A DNA stretch of 64,000 nucleotides from Chroococcidiopsis thermalis PCC 7203 (GTDB taxonomy: Bacteria; Cyanobacteriota; Cyanobacteriia; Cyanobacteriales; Chroococcidiopsidaceae): positions 3,894,336-3,958,335 of the forward strand of contig NC_019695.1 of the NCBI RefSeq assembly GCF_000317125.1, in the 5' to 3' direction. Positions 43,600 through 53,242 of this stretch are shown here, piece by piece. Numbering within the stretch: the stretch's first letter is position 1; each line of letters opens with the position of its first letter. Made by a program: the position numbers and the translations under genes. The notes beneath the pieces are model-generated. The model was given only the letters and a program-made list of their open reading frames with translations, was not told the DNA's origin and did no database searches.

Positions 43600-44589
43600 T
43601 TAACCCGTACTGAGAGGAAGTGAAAGCCGATTTCTGAGGTTTGAGATTCGCCGCCGCAGAGCATGAAATATTGCCAAGAGACGATTGTAGCCATCAGCAC
43701 CGCACCAGCGCACGATCGCAATTGCTACACTCAGGCGAACGTACTCTTTAGAGTACCGCAGTTGAGGGGAATAGGCGATCGCGGTGGTACGAAATTGAAT
43801 CGCTTGTTTGTAATCCTTGGTTTGAGTTTGCAGGCATTTCCAAGCAAGGGTTAAGTTTACCAAGCCATAGCAACGGTCTTTTAAATCTTGTAGTTCTGGC
43901 AATTTAGATTGAAATGCTTTGTCCAGCACTGTATAAAAACATTTCTCCACCCGCTGCCAGTTTTTGGACATGCTGTTCGAGTACTGGCGATAGTACACTA
44001 AAGGTTCCTCGATCGCCCCAAAATTATAGCGAGCGGCAATTCGCAAACACATATCCCAGTCGCCAACGTGGGATAAGGTCGTGTCGAATACCCCTACAGT
44101 TTCAAAACAGCAACGGCGCATCATAAACGAACTGCCAGATTCCGTAATATTGCGCTGTACGAGTTGCTGCCACACGTCACCCCGATCGCGACTAGCAAAG
44201 ATTCTGCCCGTAGGTCTACCTTCGGGATCGATCAATGCTGTCCAAGTATACACTAAGCCGACTTCTGGATGTTCGTCCAAATAGCGGACTTGTTTAGCTA
44301 ACTTGGTTGGATGCCACAAGTCATCTGCGTCGAGGAATGCTATGTATTCTCCTTGCGCCAGAGCAATACCTGTATTGCGTGCGGCACAAGTACCTTGATT
44401 GGCTTGAGTCATGAATTGGACGCGCCGGTCTTGGATTTGACTGCCCCATGCAGAAGTATTATCCGAACTACCATCATCAATAATTAAGACTTCAAAATCA
44501 GTAAACGTCTGTTCCAGCACGCTGTCTAAAGTTGCTGGTAAATAGGTGATGGAATTGTAGGCTGGAATAATGACTGAAACTTTAGGCAT
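43600..44589 (-). CDS. Family 2 glycosyltransferase
   Basis: A 329-residue GT-A enzyme: VSVIIPAYNSITYLPATLDSV, TDFEVLIIDDGSSDNT (nucleotide-sugar Asp), FLDADDLWHPTKL (D-x-D-like metal site), and SGSSFMMRRCCF. C-terminal amphipathic basic helices end the protein. It adds a sugar to the lipid-linked unit; specificity cannot be told. Followed by the flippase gene. Confidence 0.9.
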   Translation of the reverse strand: MPKVSVIIPAYNSITYLPATLDSVLEQTFTDFEVLIIDDGSSDNTSAWGSQIQDRRVQFMTQANQGTCAARNTGIALAQGEYIAFLDADDLWHPTKLAKQVRYLDEHPEVGLVYTWTALIDPEGRPTGRIFASRDRGDVWQQLVQRNITESGSSFMMRRCCFETVGVFDTTLSHVGDWDMCLRIAARYNFGAIEEPLVYYRQYSNSMSKNWQRVEKCFYTVLDKAFQSKLPELQDLKDRCYGLVNLTLAWKCLQTQTKDYKQAIQFRTTAIAYSPQLRYSKEYVRLSVAIAIVRWCGADGYNRLLAIFHALRRRISNLRNRLSLPLSTG

Positions 44590-45083
44590 ATTGTTAAATT
44601 TCGACTTGGGAAATTATGTTTCTTAAACTAGAGCATTTCTTTTCAGTTCGTCTAGATATCGGAAATACATAATAGCCAATTGAAAACATTTTTTGACTTG
44701 ATGCGATCGCTTCGATCTTCATGACAAGAAACAGCGAGCGGGCAACGTCTCTTCACAGATGAACAAGTCTTGATACAAGCACGAGCTTGTCATTCATTGA
44801 CTTGTCTTTATCTCACTTTCTACGATAAATCGATATATTGCTATGCAGATATAGCGGTTTCAAATGATTTGTAAAGTAGGCTTCTAGCCTGCCGCAGGCT
44901 AGAAGCGTTCATGAATCAAATAGGATTGCTGTATTAGTTAATAATTGGGCTTTGAAATGTATCGAGATAGAGTACGATCGATCGCATTAAATTGCGATAG
45001 CGGCAAATTCAGGGAAAGATTCTGCTTTGCAGCTATCATTGGTTTCTATCAGGTAATATATACCATTGTATGGTAAAGCTCTT
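44590..45083. other. Intergenic region with two hairpins inside the polysaccharide locus
   Basis: A perfect palindrome GCTTCTAGCCTG-CCG-CAGGCTAGAAGC is at 44880-44906. A nested imperfect hairpin at 44763-44805 pairs ACAAGTC with GACTTGT, TGA with TCA, and ACAAGC with GCTTGT. No gene was found. The gap divides the locus into two likely transcription units; the hairpins may end transcription from upstream, though neither has a T-tract. Confidence 0.6.
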
Positions 45084-46100
45084 TTAAAAAGAGCTAGCTT
45101 GAGCGCCTTTATATTGAGCCAGCAATTCTCGATCTGAAACAGTGCGATCGCTTTTCGTACCGAGAAAATAGAAACCAGATGCCGCATCATACGTTCCGGC
45201 GCGGTCAATTAAGAGGTAGTCGAAATACTTCAACCAAAAACTAGTTAGCCTTGCTATTATCTTCACCACAGCTCTAGCAGCGGATGATTTGACAAAGCTC
45301 AGCAGAAAATACTGATAGCTCCAAGCGAGTGCCATTCCCGTACCGCAAACTGGACCGCTGGCGATTTCGGCGAAATTTCTAAATAAACGCTGATGTCCCA
45401 AGTGGGTAAAGCGAGTAAAATCATATCTCCCCAAGTGGACTTGCTGCATGAAAGGAGTCTCGGAATAAACAACTCCTTCTGGTTTGAGAACGCGATGCAC
45501 CTCTGCGACGCACTGATAAGGATCGACGACGTGTTCGAGGACGGCTTGAATGACAACTCCATCGAAAGAATTGTCTGCAAAAGGTAGGCTGTGAGCGTCG
45601 CAGATAATTGAGACATCCGCGCCAAAAGCAACATCTGTTTCTACAAGTTCTAAGTCAGGAGCAGAATACAGGGGTTCCATTCCTTGACCTCTGATGCTAC
45701 TACCAACAACTAAAACTTTTGGACGGGAATGGCGTTGCTGAAGTAGGGCAACAAATTTTTGATAGTTTTGCTTGCCTTTAAGATTTAAATGAATGCTGGG
45801 AATTAAATTAATGAGTTGTCTTTCCCATAAAGGTTTTGGTTTGAGAGTTGAATTGTCTATATCGAGATAATCGTCGATCGCAAACACGCTTGCCTCATCG
45901 TCAATCAATATGGGGATGCCATTCACGATCGGAAAACAAGCCTGACATAGAGTGTTCGTACATTTGAGCTGAGACTCGTCCAATTCTAATTGAGCGGAAC
46001 AAACTGGACAACACAACAATTGTTGTGTTTCCTCAGATAGACGCAGGGACGAAGGAGTACTGTCAGCAGTTGATAAGGAAATGGGAGATTGTGTTTTCAC
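45084..46100 (-). CDS. Class I SAM methyltransferase with N-terminal zinc-ribbon
   Basis: A 338-residue protein. The N-terminal Trm112-like segment has four cysteines (LLCCPVCSAQL and LKCTNTLCQACF), then a Rossmann methyltransferase domain: VLVVGSSIRGQGM as motif I variant, ISIICDAHSLPFADNSFDGV as motif II-III, AVLEHVVDPYQCVAEVHRVLKPEG as motif IV-VI. A C-terminal helical part follows. The frame is open 54 codons further into the preceding gene, but GTG at 46100 avoids that overlap and leaves 20 bp. Probably methylates a polysaccharide or lipid-linked sugar. Confidence 0.82.
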   Translation of the reverse strand: MKTQSPISLSTADSTPSSLRLSEETQQLLCCPVCSAQLELDESQLKCTNTLCQACFPIVNGIPILIDDEASVFAIDDYLDIDNSTLKPKPLWERQLINLIPSIHLNLKGKQNYQKFVALLQQRHSRPKVLVVGSSIRGQGMEPLYSAPDLELVETDVAFGADVSIICDAHSLPFADNSFDGVVIQAVLEHVVDPYQCVAEVHRVLKPEGVVYSETPFMQQVHLGRYDFTRFTHLGHQRLFRNFAEIASGPVCGTGMALAWSYQYFLLSFVKSSAARAVVKIIARLTSFWLKYFDYLLIDRAGTYDAASGFYFLGTKSDRTVSDRELLAQYKGAQASSF

Positions 46101-46120
46101 GGATTCATTTGGAATGAGGA

Positions 46121-47644
46121 TTAATTTTTCACTTCGATAGCAGTCTCCATCGTCAACAGCATGGCGCGATCGCCTGCACCGCGATCCTTCCGCTCTTGCC
46201 AGTTCCAGCCTGCTATGCCCATTACAGTCCACCAGTAAAAGTAAAAAGCCGTACCGCTCCAAACATTATCCGTTGCCATACCCAAGGACGTTGCAATCAG
46301 TAGGGCTAACAAACTCCAGCAGAAATTCCAGCGATCGCTACCTTTAGGAGCTTGTCGCAGCAGTTGGAGCAGTCGGATCGCCTGTGCCACCAAGAGTGCC
46401 ACAAACGTTACCAAACCGATAATACCTCCTTCTACTAAAGCGCGAATGTAGTCGTTGTGCGGTACTAAATTATACGGACTCAAGTAAACGCCAGTACCAA
46501 GTCCGTAGCCAAACCAAGGTTCGTACAGCCATGCGCGTAAAAGATAATACCACTGGGCAATCCGCCAGTTAAAACTGTTGTAGTCGGAAAACGACATAAC
46601 GATCGCCCGCGAAACGTCGATATCTGGGTTCAGCAGTGGTGTATTGGCAATTCCATCCAGGCGGCTGCGTCCGTAATCCGTACTGGCAAATAGAACTATA
46701 ACCAACAGCAGTAACATGATGCCACCAAGGGCATTATAAAATTTCAACCTGGGGGCGATCGCAATTCCTAGAGCCGTCACGAGCATGACTAAACCAAAAA
46801 TTGCCCCAGTACCGACGTAGAGATTTGCCATTAAAAATAAGAGAATCAACCACATCCAGCGTGGTTTGCTTCCCCGTAACAGTTGCCAGAAAGCCAAACA
46901 AATAAAAAGTAGTAAATAAAGTACGAAATTATTCGGATGGGCAAACGTGCTGTTGATCCGCGTGCCTGAGACCACCTCCGCTGGCACAAACTGACTAACA
47001 ATCGCTGGCTTTTTCAATGCCAGGATAGATGGTAGCAAGAAATTAGCATATTTCTGCAACATGCCGACAATTATTGGGGGAATTAACGAGAAAAATAGCA
47101 GCGCGATAATCTTTTGCGGCGCAACTCTATCTTTCATTTGCATGACTAATAGATAGACCATTGCCCACGAGAATAAGCGCGTCCACTCTCTGACGTTATC
47201 TGCTAGGTAGGGCGAGGCATCGAGTCCCAAGCCTCCCAAGATGCAGAGCACGGGCCACAAACCTTGCAGCATCACCCACGCCAACAAAAACCACCAAAAC
47301 CAATCTGTCTGTATGGTGCGTCGTTCTAAAAACGCAGCGGCGACGTAGAGTAATGTTAAAGCCGCTAGTCCTAGCGCAAATAACGCCGGAATTTGCTGCG
47401 CCGAGAAGATATCCAGCGAACTGCGAAGAATTAACAGGGCGATCGCCGTGCGTTCAAAATCAGCAAAGAAGTTGATAATAATCGCAAAAGCGATCGCCCC
47501 AGCAAATAGATAAACAGGCTGAGCAGCTACCAGGATGCCCGCAGCTAGCCCTACCAAGACACCCGCCACTCCGATCCAAAAAGAGACCTGTGAAGCAGGC
47601 AGGTAGCTGGTGGCTAACCTTCTGATTTCATTTCTCACGTTCAT
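46121..47644 (-). CDS. Wzy-like O-antigen polymerase/ligase
   Basis: A 507-residue membrane protein with 12 or so helices and the Wzy_C/O-antigen ligase signature: RINSTFAHPNNFVLYLLLF, then a large periplasmic loop and YNLVPHNDYIRALVEGGIIGL. Two such family members exist in the window (the other at 34527); this one lies in the polysaccharide operon, between the co-polymerase and methyltransferase genes, and is the likely polymerase. ATG start, 24 bp after the Wzc-like gene. Confidence 0.85.
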   Translation of the reverse strand: MNVRNEIRRLATSYLPASQVSFWIGVAGVLVGLAAGILVAAQPVYLFAGAIAFAIIINFFADFERTAIALLILRSSLDIFSAQQIPALFALGLAALTLLYVAAAFLERRTIQTDWFWWFLLAWVMLQGLWPVLCILGGLGLDASPYLADNVREWTRLFSWAMVYLLVMQMKDRVAPQKIIALLFFSLIPPIIVGMLQKYANFLLPSILALKKPAIVSQFVPAEVVSGTRINSTFAHPNNFVLYLLLFICLAFWQLLRGSKPRWMWLILLFLMANLYVGTGAIFGLVMLVTALGIAIAPRLKFYNALGGIMLLLLVIVLFASTDYGRSRLDGIANTPLLNPDIDVSRAIVMSFSDYNSFNWRIAQWYYLLRAWLYEPWFGYGLGTGVYLSPYNLVPHNDYIRALVEGGIIGLVTFVALLVAQAIRLLQLLRQAPKGSDRWNFCWSLLALLIATSLGMATDNVWSGTAFYFYWWTVMGIAGWNWQERKDRGAGDRAMLLTMETAIEVKN

Positions 47645-47668
47645 AACACCTGGTTTTAGCAGCTAGTT

Positions 47669-49807
47669 CTAGGAAACATTAGTCAGAGTCTTGTAGCTTT
47701 GGAAAGCATAACGGTAGTACTTGTCAATTTGAGGATCGATCCCATTGACGGCAACTCCCAAGATCTCGACTCGTTTCGCCCTGAGTTCTGCCACTGCTTG
47801 CGTGAAGATATCCCTTTGCGTAAAGCTCGGACGGGCAACTAGGAGTAGTTTTTCGCCGTTGCCGCACAAGCTCACGGCATCGACGCAACTCGTCACGGGG
47901 GGAGTATCTATGACGATCAGGTCGTATTGACTCGCAGCAGCGGCGATAACTTGCTGAATCTGCCTGGATTCAAATAATTCCGAAGGATGGCTGCGAGGTC
48001 TGCCACTGCATAGAACTTTTAATTTGTCAATACCCGTAGTTTGAACGGCTTCTGCCAAAGCTAGCTTACCCTGTGCCACTTCTGCAAGACCTGGTTTGGC
48101 AGCAAGTTTAAAAAGTTTGTGTTGTGTCGGACAACGTAAGTCGGCATCAATGAGTAAGGTGCGGCGCGATAGGGTGGCGGCGACTGCGGCAAGGTAGGAA
48201 GACACTAAAGATTTGCCTTCACCAGACAGAGCGCTACTGACGACGATAACTTTAATATCCTCGTTGGCAGCAAATTCTGAGGATCTCAGCAGGCTGCGAT
48301 AGGATTCTAGAATCGCTGGCTCTTGCATCAAAGCATCAGCGTATTCTTTGCCCCTGACTTCTGGTGAGATCACAGGCAGCACCCCCATGATGGGAACTTC
48401 GACTAGACTGCTTGCTTCTGTAGCATTGCGTAGCGTGCCGTCGAGTCCTTCTTGTAACAGCACAGTCCCGAGGGCTAGCGTACCTCCAGCGACGGTGGCA
48501 AGTACCAAAACGATCGCGGGATTGGGCCAAGTCGGTAATCTGGGCGGCTCGGCAAGGTCAACCGGACGCAGGTTGCTGACTTTTTGCGCTTCGGCAATCC
48601 GTGCTTCTTCTAACTTGCGCTGCAAAAACTCTAAGGAGGTGACTGCTTCTTGGCGTTGCCGTACCAAGGCGGCTAATCCTTGTTCGCGGATTGGCAGTTG
48701 GTTGAGGCGTTCTTGCAGGGTAGCGCGATCGCGACGAATTGCTGCAAGTCTACCTTCTAATGCTGAAGCCTCAACCTCTCCAGTAATTAATTGCGTGGCA
48801 AGATCTTGGCTTAACTTGTCAGTAGCGGCGTTGGGAGTGCTAGCCGCTGGGTTGCCTGTTTCGCTACCGATTTTTTGCTGATAGAGGGCGCGGGCTGCAT
48901 CCCGTTCTTCGATTAAATTCAGCAGTGGTGGGCTGTCGGCTTTATATTTCGATTGAGCGCTAGCAACTTTTGCCTCCAACTCTACTAATTGCGTGCGTAG
49001 TGCTTGCAGTTGCTCGTTCTGCCCGCTGCGGACGGTGGCATAGGTATTTTTTAAGGTGCTGCTATCTGTCACCTGTTCTAGCGAACTATTGCGTGCCTTA
49101 ACTTCTTGCAGTTGGGCAAGCGTGGTGCGTTCCTGTTCTTCTATCTGGGCTAGACTTTCGACTATACTCGTCGTCTGGGCGTTGTCCCGTCCTTGATCGT
49201 CGGCGATCGAGACAATTCCCTGCGATTGCTTGTACTGCGATAGCGTTGCTTCTACTTGGGCAAGCTGGGCGCGTTTTTTCGGAACTTCTACTGCTAAGAA
49301 TTGCCGTGCCGAGCCAGCCTCGCGCCGAATCACTGCCGTATCCTCGTTAATCATGGCTTCTGTTAAAGCATTGAGCAGTTTAGCCGCGATTAAGGGGTCT
49401 TTGTTGCTGTATTTAATTTCCAGAATGCTAGTTGCAGGAACGGTTTTAACTTTTAACTGTTTTCTGAGTTCTTCTACCGTTGGTGGTTCTGCGTTACTAT
49501 TGCGATTATTTGCCGTATACGCTTCGTAAATTGCTTGACGTAAAACTTTTTGGGAAAGGGCGAGTTCCGCTTGGGTTGCGACTGGGTTGGAGTCAAGTCG
49601 GGCTGATTCTTGAGTCAAATCGCGTCCTGTTTCTCCAGCTAGGCTCAATTGTTTGCCATCAAGCATCAGCCGCGCTTCTGCTTCGTAAGTCCTGGGGGCA
49701 AATATAAGATAGACCAGCGCACCAAGCATCACTGAGATGAAGGTGGCTAAAGCGGGCAAGCGCCGCCGATAAAAAATTGTCGGTAAAAGCGCGTATTTCT
49801 GTTCCAT
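47669..49807 (-). CDS. Wzc-like polysaccharide co-polymerase / BY-kinase
   Basis: A 712-residue protein. N-terminal Wzz domain with first membrane helix (about residues 20-38) and the EAEARLMLDG strand; long periplasmic coiled coil (about 170-400); second helix (about 430-450, PAIVLVLATVAGGTLALG); cytosolic tyrosine kinase with Walker A SGEGKSLVSS, Walker A' LLIDADLR and Walker B LIVIDTPPV. The tail DKYYRYAFQSYK is a Tyr cluster for autophosphorylation. Controls chain length and export through the Wzy route. ATG at 49807; AAGGTG lies 6-11 bp upstream. Confidence 0.9.
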   Translation of the reverse strand: MEQKYALLPTIFYRRRLPALATFISVMLGALVYLIFAPRTYEAEARLMLDGKQLSLAGETGRDLTQESARLDSNPVATQAELALSQKVLRQAIYEAYTANNRNSNAEPPTVEELRKQLKVKTVPATSILEIKYSNKDPLIAAKLLNALTEAMINEDTAVIRREAGSARQFLAVEVPKKRAQLAQVEATLSQYKQSQGIVSIADDQGRDNAQTTSIVESLAQIEEQERTTLAQLQEVKARNSSLEQVTDSSTLKNTYATVRSGQNEQLQALRTQLVELEAKVASAQSKYKADSPPLLNLIEERDAARALYQQKIGSETGNPAASTPNAATDKLSQDLATQLITGEVEASALEGRLAAIRRDRATLQERLNQLPIREQGLAALVRQRQEAVTSLEFLQRKLEEARIAEAQKVSNLRPVDLAEPPRLPTWPNPAIVLVLATVAGGTLALGTVLLQEGLDGTLRNATEASSLVEVPIMGVLPVISPEVRGKEYADALMQEPAILESYRSLLRSSEFAANEDIKVIVVSSALSGEGKSLVSSYLAAVAATLSRRTLLIDADLRCPTQHKLFKLAAKPGLAEVAQGKLALAEAVQTTGIDKLKVLCSGRPRSHPSELFESRQIQQVIAAAASQYDLIVIDTPPVTSCVDAVSLCGNGEKLLLVARPSFTQRDIFTQAVAELRAKRVEILGVAVNGIDPQIDKYYRYAFQSYKTLTNVS

Positions 49808-49845
49808 CACAACACCTTCATCTATCAGCCTGTTGGTTAACGTGG

Positions 49846-51048
49846 TTAGCGACTTATTTTTTCTGAAGCTTGAACGGGAGGGGTAGTAGCCAGTTGCTTG
49901 GCAACACTGGGGCGGATTGTTGTTGTCTGATTCAGTGTTTTGTACACGTTCAGAGTTTCAGTAGTAATATCATCCCAGTTATGGTGCTGCTGAACGTATT
50001 TTTGCGCTCGATTTGCCATTGCAGCCAGTGCTTCGGGATGGGCGATCGCTCGCTCTAAAGTCTGGGTGCAATCTGTTACGTCGCCAGCCCCGAACAGCAA
50101 TCCCCGATCTTGAGCAATTAATTGCTGGTGGGCGGGAATATCGCTGGCGACGACTGGTACGCCTTCTTGCATGGCTTCTAGCATGGCTAGGGGTAGTCCT
50201 TCCAAATCGGAAGGGAGAGTAAAACATCCCGCCCCACGCACGATTTCTGCTAGTTTTTGCCCCCGGAGTTCTCCTGTAAAGACAATGTTAGGGTTGTTAT
50301 TAGCGAGTTCTGATAACTCGGTGGCAAAGGCATTAGTATCGCTTGTCCCGCCGACGAGAACGAGTTTCCAGTCACGCGGCTTTAGCTTTTGAAAAGCTTG
50401 AATTAGCAAGTCTGGACGCTTTTCCGGTACGAGTCTGCCGACATAGGTAATGTATTTGCCTGGAGTCAGTCCTAAGGAAGTACCGTAGGCAAAACTACCA
50501 TCTGTAGGAGCGTATCTAGCGGGTCCGTTAGGGATGTAAACCGTGTCGCGATTGTATGTCTGTTTGAAATAGGTGCGCAGTTCGTCAGAGACGACGACAA
50601 TTCCATCTGCAAATCGTGCTGCGGCTCGTTCGCCTGCATGTAAGATGCGGCTGGAGATTTTACCCCACTTTGCCCGCTGCCAATCTAAGCCCTGACAGGT
50701 GACAACGACTTTGGCAGTGGAGGCAAATTTTGGCAACCAGCTAAATACCGAGGGTCCGAGAGCGTGGAAATGAATGATGTCGTATTGACTACCGCTTGCC
50801 GCGATCGCCCCTAGTAGGGAAGTGAAAAAGGCATCTGCTCCTCTTAGCTGCAAACAGGGCAAGGAAATAACTCTCACCCCTTTGTATTTATACTGTTCCA
50901 GCCAGGAAGAACCTAGATAAGAGGAGCGGGCAAACAGGTCTACGGAATGATTGCGTTCCACCATACGGGGATACATTTCCTGGCAGTAATGTTCGATACC
51001 ACCCTGGTTGGCGGGCAATCCTTTAGCACCAATAACGGCTATTCTCAT
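49846..51048 (-). CDS. Family 4 glycosyltransferase
   Basis: A 400-residue GT-B enzyme: N-terminal RIAVIGAKGLPANQGGIEHY (acceptor domain), DIIHFHALGPS, and C-terminal YVGRLVPEKRPDLLIQAF and PSDLEGLPLAMLEAM (E-x7-E donor site). The opening resembles DUF1972/rhamnosyltransferase-type GT4 proteins. First gene after a leader that contains two copies of a conserved stem-loop motif (51071-51117 and 51261-51309). The Wzc-like gene follows by 38 bp. Confidence 0.9.
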   Translation of the reverse strand: MRIAVIGAKGLPANQGGIEHYCQEMYPRMVERNHSVDLFARSSYLGSSWLEQYKYKGVRVISLPCLQLRGADAFFTSLLGAIAASGSQYDIIHFHALGPSVFSWLPKFASTAKVVVTCQGLDWQRAKWGKISSRILHAGERAAARFADGIVVVSDELRTYFKQTYNRDTVYIPNGPARYAPTDGSFAYGTSLGLTPGKYITYVGRLVPEKRPDLLIQAFQKLKPRDWKLVLVGGTSDTNAFATELSELANNNPNIVFTGELRGQKLAEIVRGAGCFTLPSDLEGLPLAMLEAMQEGVPVVASDIPAHQQLIAQDRGLLFGAGDVTDCTQTLERAIAHPEALAAMANRAQKYVQQHHNWDDITTETLNVYKTLNQTTTIRPSVAKQLATTPPVQASEKISR

Positions 51049-51070
51049 GCAAAGTGTGTCTGTTAAATCT

Positions 51071-51117
51071 ACGTGTGTTTGGGTATACCAGTCGTCTCTA
51101 GATTGGCTTAGAAGACT
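51071..51117 (-). promoter_or_regulatory. Structured leader motif, copy 1
   Basis: Reading the minus strand: stem AGTCTTCT / AGACGACT (7 of 8 pairs) around a loop containing GCCAATCTA, then after six bases the box CCCAAACACACGT, 22 bases before the GT4 start codon. Compared with copy 2, stem pairs differ in a compensatory way while loop and box are unchanged. Confidence 0.5.
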
Positions 51118-51260
51118 AGCTGGCTTGTTGCATTCAATTTGTCGATCTTTTTTGTCCTTACTCGTTCCAATGAGTCAATTGTTGAATCTTGAGCTTTCCC
51201 TTAGAAACTATGGGCGAGGCAAATTTTGTTGGCTAGTATAAGAGTGGACTCCTGAGATTT

Positions 51261-51309
51261 ACGTGTGTTTGGGAGCCTAGCGGTCTTTAGATTGGCATCG
51301 GAGACCGCT
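51261..51309 (-). promoter_or_regulatory. Structured leader motif, copy 2
   Basis: Minus strand: stem AGCGGTCT / AGACCGCT (8 of 8 pairs, then two G-T pairs) around a loop with GCCAATCTA, five bases, then CCCAAACACACGT. About 190 bp upstream of copy 1, and 79 bp past the previous gene's stop. Confidence 0.5.
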
Positions 51310-51387
51310 TCTTTTGCCACAGCTGCGGCAAGTTGATTCGGGTCGTATCTTATCCCTGTCATACTTCCTCATCCATAGGTTGACCAG

Positions 51388-52617
51388 CTAGACATAACTT
51401 GTAGACACACCAGATGCTAACTGACGCTGTTCCCAGCGCACCCACATATTTTGATACACATCACTGACAATTTGACGCACCCCGTATGGTGCAGCAGCCC
51501 GCACGCAAGCTTCGATTGTATAATTTTTATCTCGTGAAAGGATCTGACTTATGGCAGAGGCGATCGCTTCTGGCGTGCGTTCTTGACAAACGATCCCGCT
51601 ACCTGAACTCAGTAATTTAGGTGTTTCTCCACAATCTGTAGTGACTACTGGCGTACCGCAAGCTAATGCTTCTAACGCTACTAGCGGCAAGCCTTCGTAA
51701 GCACTCGTTAATACAAAGGCGCTACAAACTTGTTGTAGCTTTGCGAGTTCGGTTGGTGGAACCGCGCCTAACAGAGTCACTTGCTGAGATAGATCTAATC
51801 GAGCAATCTCTGCTTTTACTATCTCAGCTAGTTCTCCCGCACCTGCAATTAGGAGGTGTACGTTTGGCTGCTGCATGGCAAACAGCGATCGCACCAACAA
51901 AACGGGATCTTTTTGCGGGTGCAAGCGTCCGGCAAATAATAAAAAACGAGTCTCCACCGATTTGCCCATCCGCGCTGCTAAGGCGCGTCTTCCTTCCTCG
52001 CGTTGCTCGGGAGAAAGCGGGTAAAATACTCCATTATCTACCGGATTTTTGATGTATTTAATTCGTTCGCTTAGATTAGCATAACGCTGTTGATAAAGCT
52101 TGACTGATTCCGTATTACACGATAAAATTTCGGCGAATTGCTTTATTAATAGTCCTTCTAGCGCAAAATAGCCTGCCGGAAAATATCGCCATAAGATTGC
52201 CTTCTTATTATCCTTGGCAGTCATTTGCTGGCGAATATCGTTGTGAATAAAAAGAGTCTTATCTCCCTGCCAATTAAGCGAGGCTAGCGTTGGTTCGATT
52301 CGATGAAAGTGCATGAAATCTGAAGCGAAGTCATGCTGCAATAACGCTGCGGTGTATTTTACCGTGGTCGGCAGCAAACCCCTTACATCATCATTCTCCA
52401 CGGTCAGCAAGGGAAAAAACTGAATCGCCCTTCCCTCCAGCTCTGCTTCTTGCCACTTTCTAGAAGAGAAATTAGCTCGGTCTGAAGTTCCTACAACTCT
52501 GACATTAAACTCGCTAGCAGCATATTTGATAAAGTATCGAATGACGGTTTGAATGCCTCCTATGCTGGGAAACCAGGGATTAAACTGATAAAAAATGGTT
52601 AAAACTGGTTTTCGCAT
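51388..52617 (-). CDS. Family 4 glycosyltransferase
   Basis: A 409-residue GT-B enzyme: FYQFNPWFPSIGGIQTVIRYF at the N-terminus (read in two parts), FLLFAGRLHPQKDPVLLVRSL and TSAYEGLPLVALEALACGTPVV (E-x7-E) at the C-terminus. Retaining GT4, donor unknown. Start of the minus-strand polysaccharide series, with a 339-bp gap carrying the structured motif before the next gene. Confidence 0.9.
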   Translation of the reverse strand: MRKPVLTIFYQFNPWFPSIGGIQTVIRYFIKYAASEFNVRVVGTSDRANFSSRKWQEAELEGRAIQFFPLLTVENDDVRGLLPTTVKYTAALLQHDFASDFMHFHRIEPTLASLNWQGDKTLFIHNDIRQQMTAKDNKKAILWRYFPAGYFALEGLLIKQFAEILSCNTESVKLYQQRYANLSERIKYIKNPVDNGVFYPLSPEQREEGRRALAARMGKSVETRFLLFAGRLHPQKDPVLLVRSLFAMQQPNVHLLIAGAGELAEIVKAEIARLDLSQQVTLLGAVPPTELAKLQQVCSAFVLTSAYEGLPLVALEALACGTPVVTTDCGETPKLLSSGSGIVCQERTPEAIASAISQILSRDKNYTIEACVRAAAPYGVRQIVSDVYQNMWVRWEQRQLASGVSTSYV

Positions 52618-53242
52618 TCTAGTTTGCTTCAGAAACTGAATTTTTCGTCTATTTTACTTGGCGTTATAAAATTTATACTAATTTAATACATTAGGTCAAG
52701 TTAAGAACGTCACCTACTCGATCGGCAGTCGTTATTTTTCGCTCTGCTGCAATCTCTCTACCATGTCTTTTGCCTCACGGCTAACTTTACCACTACGAAA
52801 CATGACAGAATTTTGAGGGTTTCTCAGCCTAAATGAGCTTTAACAACAACAGATAGTCTAGTCTTCTCCAGTGAGAGATTTTTTCTGGAAACAGAGCATC
52901 TAACAGTTTTGGGGTTACGTGCTTTCGTGTTTGAGGGCGAACAGGTTGAAGACTGAAATTAACAATATTTTTAGTTCATGTAGATTTATACTAGATTTGC
53001 CATACCAGAAGCAATCCATGATTGATTAATATATTTAAACTAATAACCGCTACTGCTGGCAAAAGTACTTGTCTAGCTTATGTCTAGCTGAAAGATGGGC
53101 TGCATTAAATAGTCTGAATCAAGTGAAAAACTAGCAAAAGTGAGTACAATCGCCTTGGGAGTGGCTCCATTGCACGGTTAGGTCGTTAAGATAGAAGACT
53201 GATTTTAGCATGTGCTAACTCTTTTGAGTTGAGTGACATCAT
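52618..53242. other. Divergent intergenic region, no gene seen
   Basis: 625 bp between divergent glycosyltransferase genes, free of heptamer repeats. There are no frames above 60 codons. It must hold the promoters of both the polysaccharide series and the PMT-type gene. The ACGTG-CGTGTTTGAGGG stretch near 52917-52937 vaguely recalls the box of the structured motif but lacks its hairpin. Confidence 0.45.

Noticed and set aside
46101-46262. Longer N-terminus for the methyltransferase
   Set aside because: Would overlap the Wzy-like gene by 142 bp and adds residues unlike the family; GTG at 46100 fits the gene spacing.
48348-48881. 177-codon open frame antisense to the Wzc-like gene
   Set aside because: Shadow of the coiled-coil region of a well-supported gene; no domain or start signal.
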